64,000 nt of DNA from Streptomyces sp. 130 (GCF_007096885.1 NZ_VJNO01000001.1:310001-374000), one strand, 5' to 3'; shown: positions 7,199-15,525, numbered from the stretch's first letter. Notes: generated by a model from the sequence alone, not told the origin. Program-made: numbers and translations.

Positions 7199-7972
7199 AT
7201 GGCATCCAAGAAGAACCTCGTCGCCAACCGCGAGTCCCTCGCCCACAAGGTCCGTTACGCCGCGAGCCGGCCGGACCGCATCGCGCCGTACCTGAAGCGG
7301 GCGGCCCGTGACCGGTGGCTGGCGTTCAAGCACCCCGACCACGTGAACTACTACCGGGCCGTGATGGCCTCGGACACCCGGCGCAACCCGGAGGCCGCCG
7401 TCGGCAGCCAGACGCACGAACGGTGGCTGGCCCTGGGGCAGATGCAGTTCGACTACCTCGTGGAACACGGGCTCGCCCCCGAAGCCCGGATGCTCGACAT
7501 CGGGTGCGGGAACCTCCGGGCCGGCTGGCGGTTCATCGACCATCTGGAGCCCGGGCACTACTACGGCATCGACATCTCGCCCGACATCCTGATCGCCGCC
7601 AAGCAGACCCTGACCGCGCAGGGGCTCCAGGCCAAGGTGCCGCACCTGACCCTCACCAAGGACCTGACGCTGGACTTCCTGCCGGACGCGTACTTCGACG
7701 TGGTCCACGCCCACAGCGTCTTCTCGCACTCGCCGATCGAGATCATCGAGGAGTGCCTGGCCCATGTGGGGCGCGTCCTGGCGCCCGGCGGGCACTTCGA
7801 CTTCACCTTCGACCGGACCACCGGCGTCGAACACCAGGTACTGCGCGAGGACTTCTACTACCGGACCGAGACCCTGACCGCCCTCGCCGCCAAGCACGGG
7901 CTGCGGGCGCGGTTCATGGAGGACTGGGAGAAGCTGGGCCACGGCCAGTCGAAGATCCGCGTGACCGCGTGA
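7199..7972 (+). CDS. class I SAM-dependent methyltransferase
   Basis: A 257-aa soluble methyltransferase. Motif I is MLDIGCGNLRAGWRF (about residue 99 onward), followed by the acidic motif YYGIDISPDIL and the post-motif strand YFDVVHAHSVFSHSP. The N-terminal 80 residues are basic and helical and may bind the acceptor. The acceptor is unknown. The last codons (GTG ACC GCG TGA) are the first unit of a nine-fold 8-bp tandem repeat that fills the gap to the convergent neighbour, so the C-terminus and stop lie inside the repeat. Confidence 0.9.
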   Translation: MASKKNLVANRESLAHKVRYAASRPDRIAPYLKRAARDRWLAFKHPDHVNYYRAVMASDTRRNPEAAVGSQTHERWLALGQMQFDYLVEHGLAPEARMLDIGCGNLRAGWRFIDHLEPGHYYGIDISPDILIAAKQTLTAQGLQAKVPHLTLTKDLTLDFLPDAYFDVVHAHSVFSHSPIEIIEECLAHVGRVLAPGGHFDFTFDRTTGVEHQVLREDFYYRTETLTALAAKHGLRARFMEDWEKLGHGQSKIRVTA

Positions 7973-8037
7973 CCGCGTGACCGCGTGACCGCGTGACCGC
8001 GTGACCGCGTGACCGCGTGACCGCGTGACCGCGTGAC
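7961..8037. repeat. 8-bp tandem repeat GTGACCGC, nine perfect copies plus part
   Basis: Nine perfect copies of GTGACCGC run from 7961 to 8032, then GTGAC. The first copy supplies the methyltransferase stop codon. Because the unit is not a multiple of three, TGA occurs in every plus-strand frame within 24 bases. The array lies between convergent genes and looks like a slippage-generated minisatellite, likely length-variable between strains. Confidence 0.97.
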
Positions 8038-8049
8038 GCCCCCGCGTCC

Positions 8050-8937
8050 TCAGCCCGTGCTCGCCCCGCCCCGCAGCCGCCACAGCCGCAGCGTCACCCC
8101 CGCCGCAGCGACGACCGCCAGGGCCGGGACCACGGTGCCCCGGTCCACCACCCCCGCGCAGTACCCCATCGCCACGAACGGCGCTCCGGCCAGCGCGAAG
8201 CGGCCGGGGGTGTGCAGCCGGGACAGCGCCGGGCGGCCCGCGAGGAGCAGGGCGGCGGCCGTCGGGAGGCCCAACCGCCAGGCGACGGCCGCCAGATGGC
8301 CGCCGGTATCCGTCAGGGCCAGCGCCGCCACCGCGAGCCCCGTCCACAGCACCAGCGCGACACGCGCCGTGGCGTCCAGGGCGCGGCCGGGCGGGCGCAG
8401 GTCCGGCGGGCAGGCCAGCGGCAGGGCGGCCACCGCGACCGGGGCCAGGAGATACGGGACGGCGGCGGGCGGGGGCGGCGCCCCGGCCGTCAGGGGGACC
8501 GCGACGAGCGCGAGCTCCTGGGCCAGCGTGGCGGCGAACGCGCACCACGCGCCCGCCGCGAAACGCCCGCCCAGCGCCAGGACCGCTCCCGCCAGCGTCA
8601 CCAGTTCGCAGCCGGTCATGACGTAGCTGAGCGGGACCAGGAAGTCCGGGTTTCCGCTCAGCCGCCAGTCCGCGAGCATCGAGACCAGACCGAAGGCGGC
8701 GTACGCGGCCGTCGCGGCCAGCGCGAAGGGCGCGGCGGCGGCGAACAGGCGCCCGGCGCGCTGCGCGGACCCCAGCCGCATCCGCATCCGCAGCGCGTGC
8801 GCCACGAGATCGGCCGCCTCCCGGAACCGGGCGGTCCGGCCCGCGCCCTCGGTGGCCTCGCGGTACGCCTCCGCGATGTCGTCCCCGAAGGTCCGGCGGT
8901 AACGGGCCGGGTAGAGCCGCAGCAGCGGAGTGCTCAC
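8050..8937 (-). CDS. multi-pass membrane protein linked to PadR
   Basis: A 295-aa membrane protein of a family commonly paired with PadR regulators in Streptomyces. The N-terminal cytoplasmic segment STPLLRLYPARYRRTFGDD is typical; about seven to eight membrane helices follow. GTG 8937 overlaps the PadR stop (GTGA), so the two are coupled. The family is often called a permease-prefix or hypothetical membrane protein, and transport has not been shown to my knowledge. Its downstream end abuts the 8-bp repeat array. Confidence 0.8.
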   Translation of the reverse strand: MSTPLLRLYPARYRRTFGDDIAEAYREATEGAGRTARFREAADLVAHALRMRMRLGSAQRAGRLFAAAAPFALAATAAYAAFGLVSMLADWRLSGNPDFLVPLSYVMTGCELVTLAGAVLALGGRFAAGAWCAFAATLAQELALVAVPLTAGAPPPPAAVPYLLAPVAVAALPLACPPDLRPPGRALDATARVALVLWTGLAVAALALTDTGGHLAAVAWRLGLPTAAALLLAGRPALSRLHTPGRFALAGAPFVAMGYCAGVVDRGTVVPALAVVAAAGVTLRLWRLRGGASTG

Positions 8938-9272
8938 GTGGTGGCCGGCTTTCCGGCGGCACCCAGGCGCCGGGTGGCCTCGCGTGCGGTGGCGGCGATC
9001 CGGCGGGCCTCGGCGGCCAGGGTCTCCCGGCCGGTGGCGGTGAGCGTGTAGGTGCGGCGGAGCCGGCTGTCCACGACCTCCTCCGCGTGCACCTCGATCA
9101 GGCCCTCGTTCAGCAGGCGCTCCAGCGCCCCGTACAGCGTGCCGGTGCGCATCTTCACCCGGCCGCCGGAGATCGTCTCGACCTCGCGCGCGATGGCGTA
9201 ACCGTGCCGGGGCTCGTCCGCCAGGGCGGTCAGGAGGAGGAGGGTCGGTTCCTGCATCGCGCGTTCGCTCAT
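8934..9272 (-). CDS. PadR-family transcriptional regulator
   Basis: A 112-aa PadR regulator: winged helix with LTALADEPRHGYAIAREVET, then the wing MRTGTLYGALERLLNEGLIE and RRTYTLTATGRE, and a C-terminal dimerisation helix. The start ATG 9272 gives MSERAMQEPTLLLL; an upstream in-frame ATG at 9293 is less usual. It is first in a two-gene unit with the membrane protein and is expected to repress its own unit. The upstream bases contain TACGATAC, compatible with a -10 and short-leader start. Confidence 0.92.
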   Translation of the reverse strand: MSERAMQEPTLLLLTALADEPRHGYAIAREVETISGGRVKMRTGTLYGALERLLNEGLIEVHAEEVVDSRLRRTYTLTATGRETLAAEARRIAATAREATRRLGAAGKPATT

Positions 9273-9296
9273 GCCCGTATCGTACGCCAGCATGGG

Positions 9297-10586
9297 TCAC
9301 TCACCGGCATATGACGGGCCGCCCTGGGCTGCGACGGGGAGGGCCTTCCCCAGCCGGGCCAAGGGGGAGAGCGCCATGAACAGCGGGGAGAGGGCGAGCC
9401 CGACCGCCGTGACGAGGAGGCTCGGGCGCAGGCCCCACGTACTCGCCAGGAAGCCGCCGAGCAGGGAGCCGAAGGGGGTGAGGCCCATCCCCGCGAAGTT
9501 GATCGTCGCCACCACCCGGGCCTGGATGCGGACCGGGGTGACCGCCTGCCGTACGGACATCACCGTGACGTTGACCAGCTGACCGAACGTACCGAAGACG
9601 AGGTTGACGGCCATCAGGGCGGGCAGGACGAGGGGCCCGGAGCCGTGCAGCGCCGGGACGCCGAGCATCACGCCGTCCGCCAGAACCGCCGACCCCACCA
9701 GCACCACGCCGTACCCCAGCCGCTCCGGCAGCCTCGCCGCGAGCAGTGACCCCAGCACGGCCCCCGGGCCCGTGGCCGCGAGCGCCAGGCCCACCTCGGC
9801 GCCCGACAGGCCCAGTTCGCGCGGCAGGAACAGCAGATAGACGGTCATCAGCGCGGCCAGCGAGAACTGGAACAGGGCCGACGCCAGCCCCACCGCACGC
9901 AGCGCCGGGTGCCGGGCCACGAAGCGGAGTCCTTCGTGGATGCGCCGCAGGACCGGCGCGGGGGCCCCGGCGGGCACGGGCACGCGTTCCGGGCGGCGGA
10001 TGCGGCCGATCGACACGGCCGACAGCACGAAGAAGCACGCACCGGTGACGACCGCGAGCAGCGGCGAGAACACCGACATCAGCGCCCCGCCGAGCGCCGG
10101 GCCGCCGATCCGCGCCGCCGACCTGCTGCCCTCCAGCGCGCTGTTTCCCCGCATCAGCAGCTCGCGGTCCACCAGCCGTACCAGCGACGCCTGGTAGGCC
10201 ACGTCGAAGAACACGCTGCCCATCCCGAGCAGGGCGGCCACCACGAGCAGGACCGGCAGCCCGAGCACGCCGAGGAGATATGCCAGCGGAACCGCCGCCA
10301 GGGCCAGCGCCCGGCCGAAGTCCGCCGCCACCATGACCGTACGGGTGCGGCGGCGGTCCGCCCACGCGCCCGCGAACAGCGAGAGCAGCAGGATCGGCGC
10401 CTGTTCCACCGCGCGCAGCAGGCCGAGCGCACCCGCGTCGGCGTGCAGCGAGACGACGGCGACGAGCGGCAGGACGACCAGGAGCGCCTGCTCGCCGAAC
10501 TGGGACGCGGTCTGCCCGGCCCACAGGCGCAGGAAGTCGGAGTCCCGCCGGAGTACGGGGGAGGGGGTACGGGAAACGGGATGCAC
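9297..10586 (-). CDS. MFS transporter, MFS_3/EntS type
   Basis: A 429-aa transporter with about 12 helices. Recognisable segments are FLRLWAGQTASQFGEQALLV at TM1, GAWADRRRTRTVMVAADFGR in the TM2-3 loop, and GPGAVLGSLLAARLPERLGY in the second half. GTG 10586 is chosen because AAGGGG lies nine bases upstream; the open frame extends further only in non-coding sequence. The gene ends 24 bases upstream of the PadR start and could be followed by read-through. Probably drug or metabolite efflux; the substrate is unknown. Confidence 0.88.
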   Translation of the reverse strand: MHPVSRTPSPVLRRDSDFLRLWAGQTASQFGEQALLVVLPLVAVVSLHADAGALGLLRAVEQAPILLLSLFAGAWADRRRTRTVMVAADFGRALALAAVPLAYLLGVLGLPVLLVVAALLGMGSVFFDVAYQASLVRLVDRELLMRGNSALEGSRSAARIGGPALGGALMSVFSPLLAVVTGACFFVLSAVSIGRIRRPERVPVPAGAPAPVLRRIHEGLRFVARHPALRAVGLASALFQFSLAALMTVYLLFLPRELGLSGAEVGLALAATGPGAVLGSLLAARLPERLGYGVVLVGSAVLADGVMLGVPALHGSGPLVLPALMAVNLVFGTFGQLVNVTVMSVRQAVTPVRIQARVVATINFAGMGLTPFGSLLGGFLASTWGLRPSLLVTAVGLALSPLFMALSPLARLGKALPVAAQGGPSYAGE

Positions 10587-10780
10587 GGTGGCCCCTTGAA
10601 CAGCGGACGGCAAGGCTCCGCCACCACCCGACGTGGAGGTGTGCGTCGGTGGGCAGGCGGGAAGGGCTCGCTGTGCCGCGCTCGAAGGCAGCACGCGATG
10701 ACGGGTCGTTCCAGAAGACGTCAGCGCGTGCGCGGGCTACCGGGCAACTTTCCCTCCTCGGGCCGTCGGACGAGAGGAGG

Positions 10781-11115
10781 TTAGCCGCCCGGCGGGACGG
10801 GGAACAGCGGATTTCCGGCGCCGCCGTCCGGCGCCTCTTCGCGGGCCGGCTGCCGGAAGCACTGCCGCAGCCAGGCGTGCGCCGGGTCCGCGTCGTGGCG
10901 CGGGTGCCAGACCGTGCCGATGGCGAGCCGAGCGGCGGCAGCGGGAAGGGAATCTCGGAGGTCCGCAGCCCCGGGGGGTCCGTCAGCGGGCGCGTGCGGA
11001 GGGGCGTGAGGCCGACCGGATCGCTGTCGAGCAGGACGAACAGCAACGACGGCGGGGTGCCCGCGCGGGCCACGACCCGCCTGCTCAGTCCGAGTCCCGC
11101 GAGCGCGGTGTCCAC
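10781..11115 (-). pseudogene. C-terminal remnant of a LysR-family regulator, truncated and frameshifted
   Basis: On the minus strand, 11115 to about 10930 reads GLGLSRRVVARAGTPPSLLF then LVGLTPLR-like text and EIPFPLPPL, the ligand-domain end of a LysR regulator. A one-base deletion near 10929 shifts the frame; the next frame continues LAIGTVWHPRHDADPAHAWL and ends with a stop at 10781. The N-terminal two thirds, including the HTH, are missing. The break point abuts an MFS fragment on the opposite strand. Confidence 0.75.
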
Positions 11116-11119
11116 CGGA

Positions 11120-11705
11120 CCCTGTGCCCGGCCGCGCCGGGGTGGCGATCGTGCCGCTGACCGTCGGGATGGCCGGCATGCCGGAGTTCGGGACGCGCCG
11201 GCAGGACCGGTACGGCATCCGGCCGGTGGCGGGCGGCGGACTCGCGGTCATCGGCCTGGGCCTGCTCCTCGTCTCGACCGCCGACGGCGGCACGCCGTAC
11301 GCCCTGTACGCCGGCCACCTCCTCGTCATCTCCGCCGGTACGGGGCCCTGCCCGCCCGCGCTGACCGCGGCCGTCGTCGTCGGGCCGCCCGCGCACCGCG
11401 GCGGGCTCGGCTCCGGGCTCAACACGGCGGCGCGCGAGACCGGGGCGGCGCTGGGGGCCGCCGTCGTCGGCACCGTGCCGGCGTCCGGGGCCGGCACGGG
11501 CCGCACCGGGGCCGGCCACGCCGCCGCCTTCGCCGCGGCGATGTCCGACGGGCTGCGGGTCGTGGCGGTGGTGCTCCTCGTCGCCACGGTGTGCGTCGTC
11601 CTCGGCACGTCCGGCCGGCCGCGCGGCGGCGGGGGCCGGGGACGCGGCGGGGGCCGGGGACGCGGCGGGGGCCGGGGCGTCACCCGTACGGGTGTTTCCA
11701 CGTAG
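11120..11705 (+). pseudogene. C-terminal remnant of a DHA2/EmrB-like MFS transporter
   Basis: The translation VAIVPLTVGMAGMPEFG, then YALYAGHLLVISAGTG and GLGSGLNTAARETGAALGAA, is the C-terminal third of an EmrB/QacA-type transporter. All N-terminal helices are missing, and the fragment starts within about ten bases of the LysR fragment on the other strand. The last 50 codons are expanded by an 18-bp tandem repeat giving Gly/Arg-rich text before the stop at 11705. Confidence 0.75.
11631..11677 (+). repeat. 18-bp tandem repeat in the decayed MFS gene
   Basis: Two full copies of GGGGGCCGGGGACGCGGC (11631-11648 and 11649-11666) and a partial third. They encode GGRGRG-type text at the end of the MFS fragment. 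Confidence 0.9.
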
Positions 11706-11768
11706 CCGTACCGGGAAAGGCGGCGCAAGGTCGGTCTGACCTGTACGTCCCACCGCTCTGGAGTCCTC

Positions 11769-12209
11769 ATGGCACAGACCGCGCCCCCGCCGGGCACCCC
11801 CTCCTCGCCCGCCACCCCGCGCACGGGGGACGAGAACCCCTGGGCGTCCGGCGGGATCATGTTCGCCGGTGTGCTGCTGCTGGTGGACGGGGTGCTCGAC
11901 GCGATCAAGGGCATCGCCGGTATCGCGTCGGACGACGTGTACGCGCGGATCAACGACTACGTCTTCAAGTTCAACGTGACGGCCTGGGGCTGGATCCACC
12001 TCATCCTCGGCATCCTCATCGCCGTCGTCGGCTGGGGCATCCTCAGGGGCTTCGCCTGGGCGCGCGGGGCCGGCGTGGGGCTCGCGGCGCTCAATATGAT
12101 CGCCAACTTCATGTGGCTGCCCTACCAGCCCGTCTGGGCCGTGGTCTCGCTCGCCATCGACACCTTCGTCATCTGGGCCCTGTGCACGGCCCGCAAGCCG
12201 GTCATCTGA
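11769..12209 (+). CDS. small membrane protein, DUF7144-like, 146 aa
   Basis: Four membrane helices follow a 25-residue Pro/Ser-rich cytoplasmic N-terminus. Characteristic stretches are WASGGIMFAGVLLLVDGVLD, WGWIHLILGILIAVVGWGIL and FMWLPYQPVWAVVSLAIDTF, typical of a family abundant in actinomycetes and recalled as DUF7144. Function unknown. Neighbours give no clear context: it is the first intact gene after the decayed LysR/MFS locus. Confidence 0.85.
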   Translation: MAQTAPPPGTPSSPATPRTGDENPWASGGIMFAGVLLLVDGVLDAIKGIAGIASDDVYARINDYVFKFNVTAWGWIHLILGILIAVVGWGILRGFAWARGAGVGLAALNMIANFMWLPYQPVWAVVSLAIDTFVIWALCTARKPVI

Positions 12210-12266
12210 GCGGCCCCCGCCGGCCGGGTGTGTGCCGTTGTCAGTGGCGAGGGTCACACTGGAGGC

Positions 12267-12491
12267 ATGTGCCGCAGTATCAAGACGCTCCGACCGCCCG
12301 CCCTGCCCGAAGAGGCCACCGAGGACGACATCCGCGCCGCCGCTCTGCAGTTCGTCCGCAAGGTTTCCGGCTTCCGCGCCCCGGCCGCGCACAACAGGGA
12401 AGTCTTCGACCGTGCCGTGGACGAGATCGCCGAGGCGACCGCCCGGCTGCTCGACGGCCTGGAGATACGGGGTGGCGTCAGGACGCCATAG
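12267..12491 (+). CDS. DUF2277 family protein, 74 aa
   Basis: A compact conserved protein beginning MCRSIKTLRPPALPEEAT and containing AALQFVRKVSGFRAPAAHN, the hallmark of DUF2277. GGAGG sits only one base before ATG 12267, too close for normal use; the family start nevertheless fits here. Function unknown. Its last 14 bases overlap the end of the convergent DedA gene. Confidence 0.9.
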   Translation: MCRSIKTLRPPALPEEATEDDIRAAALQFVRKVSGFRAPAAHNREVFDRAVDEIAEATARLLDGLEIRGGVRTP

Positions 12492-13143
12492 GGGGCGCGG
12501 CGGCTGCGGCTGCGGCGGCGGCCGGGCGCCGCATGAGCAGCGCGGCGAAGGAGCCCGCGAGGAACAGGGCGAGGACCGAGACGGCCGTGCCCAGCCAGCT
12601 CGCGCCCAGCCACTGCGCGCCGAAGTAGCCGAGCCCCACGCTGTAGCCGGCCCAGGCCACGCCCGCGACGGCCGACCAGGGCAGGAATTCCTTCGCCTTG
12701 CGGTGCGCGGCGCCCGCCCCCAGCGAGACGACCGAGCGCCCGGCCGGGGCGAAGCGCGCGATCACGACGAGGATGCCGCCGCCCCGGCTCAGGGCGGCGC
12801 CGAGGCGCTCCTGCGCGGAGGTCAGGCGGCGGGAGCGGGCGATCGCGCGGTCCAGCCGCTCGCCGCCGTGCCGGGCCAGCCGGTACGCGGCGAAGTCGCC
12901 GAGCACCGAGGCGGTGGCGGCGCACAGGACGAGGGCCAGCAGGGAGGGGACCTCGGTCACGTGACGGGCGGCGCCCGCCGCGTCGGCGGCGACACCGGTG
13001 GTGCCGGCCGCGGCGGCCGTGGCGGCGGTGATCACCAGCACGCCGCTGGGCAGTACGGGGAGGAAGACGTCCAGCAGCACGGAGAGGGCGACCGCGACGT
13101 AGATCCATGGGCTGCCGGTCAGCGCACCCACACTCTCGAGCAC
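12478..13143 (-). CDS. DedA/SNARE-associated (VTT-domain) membrane protein
   Basis: A 221-aa DedA-family membrane protein. Typical features are the re-entrant loop region LPVLPSGVLVITAA, the segment SVLGDFAAYRLARHGGERLD, and the family signature VIARFAPAGRSVVSLGAGAA with the functionally important Arg residues. DedA proteins support membrane homeostasis and lipid-carrier recycling in other bacteria; no specific role is claimed here. The C-terminus is a poly-Ala stretch from GCC/GCG runs. The gene overlaps the DUF2277 3' end by 14 bases, tail to tail. Confidence 0.9.
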   Translation of the reverse strand: MLESVGALTGSPWIYVAVALSVLLDVFLPVLPSGVLVITAATAAAAGTTGVAADAAGAARHVTEVPSLLALVLCAATASVLGDFAAYRLARHGGERLDRAIARSRRLTSAQERLGAALSRGGGILVVIARFAPAGRSVVSLGAGAAHRKAKEFLPWSAVAGVAWAGYSVGLGYFGAQWLGASWLGTAVSVLALFLAGSFAALLMRRPAAAAAAAAAPPMAS

Positions 13144-13290
13144 CTTCTACTCCCCGATCGGTTACAACGCCGCGACGTCGCAGGGGAGCGGCAGGAGCGG
13201 CAGGGTCGGCTATACAGCGTACGCCCGCCGTTCACCCGGTGATCCATATATATGCGTGATGTTGGGCACCCCGGTCGAGGCCGGCTCGAC

Positions 13291-13328
13291 CGCGTACCGC
13301 CGGGGAGCGGTTTTCCCGGCGGTACGCG
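13291..13328 (-). terminator. strong hairpin downstream of doxX
   Basis: A perfect 14-bp stem, CGCGTACCGCCGGG (13291-13304) and CCCGGCGGTACGCG (13315-13328), with a 10-base loop. It lies 53 bases after the DoxX stop on the minus strand. The rest of 13144-13380 contains an AT-rich CATATATATG segment and no gene. Confidence 0.75.
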
Positions 13329-13380
13329 GGGGGGGTGCGGGGCCCGGTCGGTCGGCGGGCCCGGGGGAGCGGGGAGAGGG

Positions 13381-13839
13381 TCAGACGGCGACCGGGGAGC
13401 TCTGTTCGGGGGTGTGGTCCCGGTCCTGGCGGTCCGGGGTGCGGGCGGTGAGGAGGTTGTCCAGGGCGAAGGCGCCGGGGCCGGTGAAGACGAGGAGCAG
13501 GAAGACCCAGCAGTAGACGGCCGACGGTTCGCCGCCGTTCTGGATGGGGAAGAGGGCGTTGGACTGGTGGACCGTGAAGTAGGCGTAGGCCATGGAGCCG
13601 GACGAGATCAGGGCGGCGAGGCGGGTGCCGAGGCCCAGGGCCACGAGGGTGCCGCCGACGAGCTGGATCACCGCCGCGTACCAGCCCGGCCAGGTGCCGG
13701 CGGCTATGGAGCCGCCGCCGTGGGCGCCGCCGAGGACGCCGAAGACCGAGGCCGCGCCGTGGCAGGCGAAGAGGCCGCCGACGACGATGCGGAAGAGCGC
13801 GAGGACATAGGGCTGTGCCCGGTGGAGGTGTGGGGTCAT
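13381..13839 (-). CDS. DoxX family membrane protein
   Basis: A 152-aa protein with four membrane helices: LALFRIVVGGLFACHGAASV, the DoxX-type AAVIQLVGGTLVALGLGTRL, MAYAYFTVHQ and VYCWVFLLLVFTGPGAFALD. DoxX proteins are associated with thiol and oxidative-stress defence. The upstream region carries an ACTTGCAAGT palindrome and an AGGTAGACCT dyad, so expression is probably controlled by a redox-type regulator not encoded nearby. Confidence 0.9.
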   Translation of the reverse strand: MTPHLHRAQPYVLALFRIVVGGLFACHGAASVFGVLGGAHGGGSIAAGTWPGWYAAVIQLVGGTLVALGLGTRLAALISSGSMAYAYFTVHQSNALFPIQNGGEPSAVYCWVFLLLVFTGPGAFALDNLLTARTPDRQDRDHTPEQSSPVAV

Positions 13840-13893
13840 GGGGGGATGGCTCCTTCGGTCTGGTGGGGACGTGAACCGACTGGGCGCAAAAGA

Positions 13894-13922
13894 TTAGGTA
13901 GACCTCACCAATACTTGCAAGT
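13894..13922 (-). promoter_or_regulatory. possible operator region upstream of doxX
   Basis: Two small dyads lie side by side: AGGTAGACCT (within 13897-13906), part of a stretch resembling but not matching an actinomycete iron box, and the perfect palindrome ACTTGCAAGT (13913-13922), similar to sites bound by MarR/HxlR-type regulators. They are 55 to 85 bases upstream of the doxX start. Confidence 0.4.
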
Positions 13923-13924
13923 TC

Positions 13925-14319
13925 AACGTTCTGTCGACTGGCTGGAATTCGACGGGCTGTTGTGAGCCGTCCGGTGTGCCAATACCGCCCCGAACTGGGC
14001 AGTAACGTCCGGCTACTTGGCCTGAACCAATGGCGGCGCAGCTTTCCGGCCATGGGCGTCCGGTTGCGCCGGTTGACGCTCCCACCACGGCACCCCCGGT
14101 TTCCACTGGAGTCCCACGGGAGTTCCGGGGAGTTCCGGGCCCCTCGCGCCCCGTTGACGCTCTGTCGGCCCGCGGGTCGGCCGCGCGGCTCCGGGGCGGC
14201 TTGTCATGGACAGCCGTAGTAGGCCGAAAACACGTCGGCGGCCCCGCCGGCCGGCCCGTCGTACGGGCAACAGCCGGTGGGGCCACCGGGGTTGGGAACG
14301 CGGTCGGCCGTTCCCGGGT
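13925..14319. other. 395-base stretch without a convincing gene
   Basis: Open frames here (for example 14030-14383 plus) are Pro/Arg/Gly-rich without family character. Direct repeats of GGGAGTTCCGG occur at 14118-14140. It separates the divergent doxX promoter from the 3' end of the HNH gene. Nothing else is supported. Confidence 0.5.
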
Positions 14320-14964
14320 TCAGCAGCCGCTGAGGGCGGACTGCAGGGCCGACTTCTCGGCCGAGTCCACGGACAGCTTGTAGTAGTGCTTCACGTGGAC
14401 CCAGGCGCGCACATAGGTGCACTTGTACGCGGCGCGGGGCGGCAGCCAGGACGCCGGGTCCTGGTCGCCCTTGGACTGGTTGACGTTGTCCGTGACCGCG
14501 ATCAGCTGCGGGCGGGTCAAGTCGTTGGCGTACGCCTGCCGTTGGGCGGTGGTCCAGCTGGACGCGCCCGAGCGCCACGCCTCGGCGAGCGGCACCATGT
14601 GGTCGATGTCCAGGTCGGACGCGGCGGTCCAGGTGGCGCCGTCGTACGGCGAGTACCAACTGCCGCCGGTGGCCGCGCAGCTGGAGTCCTGGGTGACGTT
14701 CGTGCCGTCCCGCTTCAGGACGACCTCGCGGGTGTTGCAGGCTCCCGACTGGGTGATCCAGTGCGGGAACTTGTCCCGGCTGTACCCGCTGGAGGAGCCC
14801 TCCGCCCGCACGGTCAGCTCGCTCAGATAGGTGCGGGCGGTGGAGGCGGAGACCGGGGTGGGCATGGCGGCCTGGGCGCTCGGCGCGGTGAGCAGGCCGG
14901 TGGTGGCGGCGAGTGCGGCGGATGCGGCGAGGACGGCTATGCGACGCGCGTAGACACCTGACAT
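14320..14964 (-). CDS. secreted HNH-type nuclease, DUF1524/GmrSD C-terminal-domain family
   Basis: A 214-aa protein with a signal peptide (RRIAVLAASAALAATTGLL, cleavage after AQA) and a mature HNH nuclease domain. The catalytic region is DLDIDHMVPLAEAWRSGAS (His of the DH pair), followed by the Asn/His segment RPQLIAVTDNVNQSKGDQDP and YKCTYVRAWVHVKHYY. Two Cys pairs (GACNTRE, SSCAATG, KCTY, SGC) probably form disulfides, as expected for an exported enzyme. Extracellular nucleases of this type degrade DNA for nutrition. ATG 14964 has a weak ribosome-binding site. Confidence 0.92.
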   Translation of the reverse strand: MSGVYARRIAVLAASAALAATTGLLTAPSAQAAMPTPVSASTARTYLSELTVRAEGSSSGYSRDKFPHWITQSGACNTREVVLKRDGTNVTQDSSCAATGGSWYSPYDGATWTAASDLDIDHMVPLAEAWRSGASSWTTAQRQAYANDLTRPQLIAVTDNVNQSKGDQDPASWLPPRAAYKCTYVRAWVHVKHYYKLSVDSAEKSALQSALSGC

Positions 14965-15284
14965 GCGAACTCCCTTGATGTGGGGGGATATGGGCGGGCT
15001 GTCATGAACGGCCCGGCCATGGTGGCGGCGCCGGGTTTCCGTGGGGTGGGCGCCAGGTAACAGGGTGGCGACATGGGCACGTCACATCAAGGGATCTGAC
15101 GAAGGGGTTCGTGGTGCGGGGGGCGTACGGGCCCGTGCGCGCGGGCGCGGTGAGCCGGTCCGGCGCGGCGCCGGGGCCCGTGACCTGCGCGGAGCGCACG
15201 CGAACGGCCCCCGCCCGGGATGGGCGAGGGCCGTACGGAGGTTCGTGGCGCTGGTGTCTGACGTGGGGTCAGCGGACCGGTCGG
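14965..15284. other. gene-free stretch upstream of the nuclease and downstream of the HAD gene
   Basis: Contains the nuclease promoter area (CATCAAGG-type direct repeats near 14975 and 15088) and the hairpin listed separately at 15204-15234. Open frames are GC-rich artefacts. Confidence 0.5.
15204..15234 (-). terminator. hairpin terminator downstream of the HAD gene
   Basis: A 13-bp stem with one mismatch, ACGGCCCCCGCCC (15204-15216) and GGGCGAGGGCCGT (15222-15234), with a 5-base loop. It lies beyond the 21-bp repeat array that follows the HAD stop. Confidence 0.65.
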
Positions 15285-15525
15285 TGGGGGCTGGCGTGCC
15301 CCCGGCGTGCGCAGTCGGCAGGGCGTGGGGCGCCTCCGTCGGGGGCCGGCGCGCCTCGTTGGGGGCTGGCGCGCCTCGCTGGGGGGCTGCCGTGCCTTGT
15401 CGGAGGCTACCGTGCCTCGCTGGGGGGCTGCCGTGCCTCGTCGGAGGTTGCCGTGCCTCGTCGCGGGCGGGCGTGCCCCTCCGGGAGGCTGGCGTGCCTC
15501 GTCGGGAGGCTAGCGCGCCTCGATG
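15285..15525. repeat. degenerate 20-21-bp tandem repeat array at the HAD gene 3' end
   Basis: About nine to ten imperfect units with consensus GGGGCTGGCGTGCCTCGTCG, for example 15362-15382, 15383-15403, 15424-15444, 15485-15505 and 15506-15525. The last unit contains the HAD stop codon (CTA at 15510-15512) and its final codons (IEAR). On the minus strand, units read PPDEARQ-like text after the stop, so the array seems to derive from duplication of the gene's own 3' end. Confidence 0.85.

Noticed and set aside
7961..8037. CRISPR-like repeat
   Set aside because: The units are 8 bp, directly abutting, with no spacers and no cas genes.
13894..13912. Iron-box (DmdR/DtxR) upstream of doxX
   Set aside because: TTAGGTAGACCTCACCAA matches the 19-base iron-box consensus at only about 13 positions and lacks the right arm.
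14030..14383. A plus-strand gene between doxX and the nuclease
   Set aside because: No family features, no ribosome-binding site, and it runs antisense into the nuclease 3' end.
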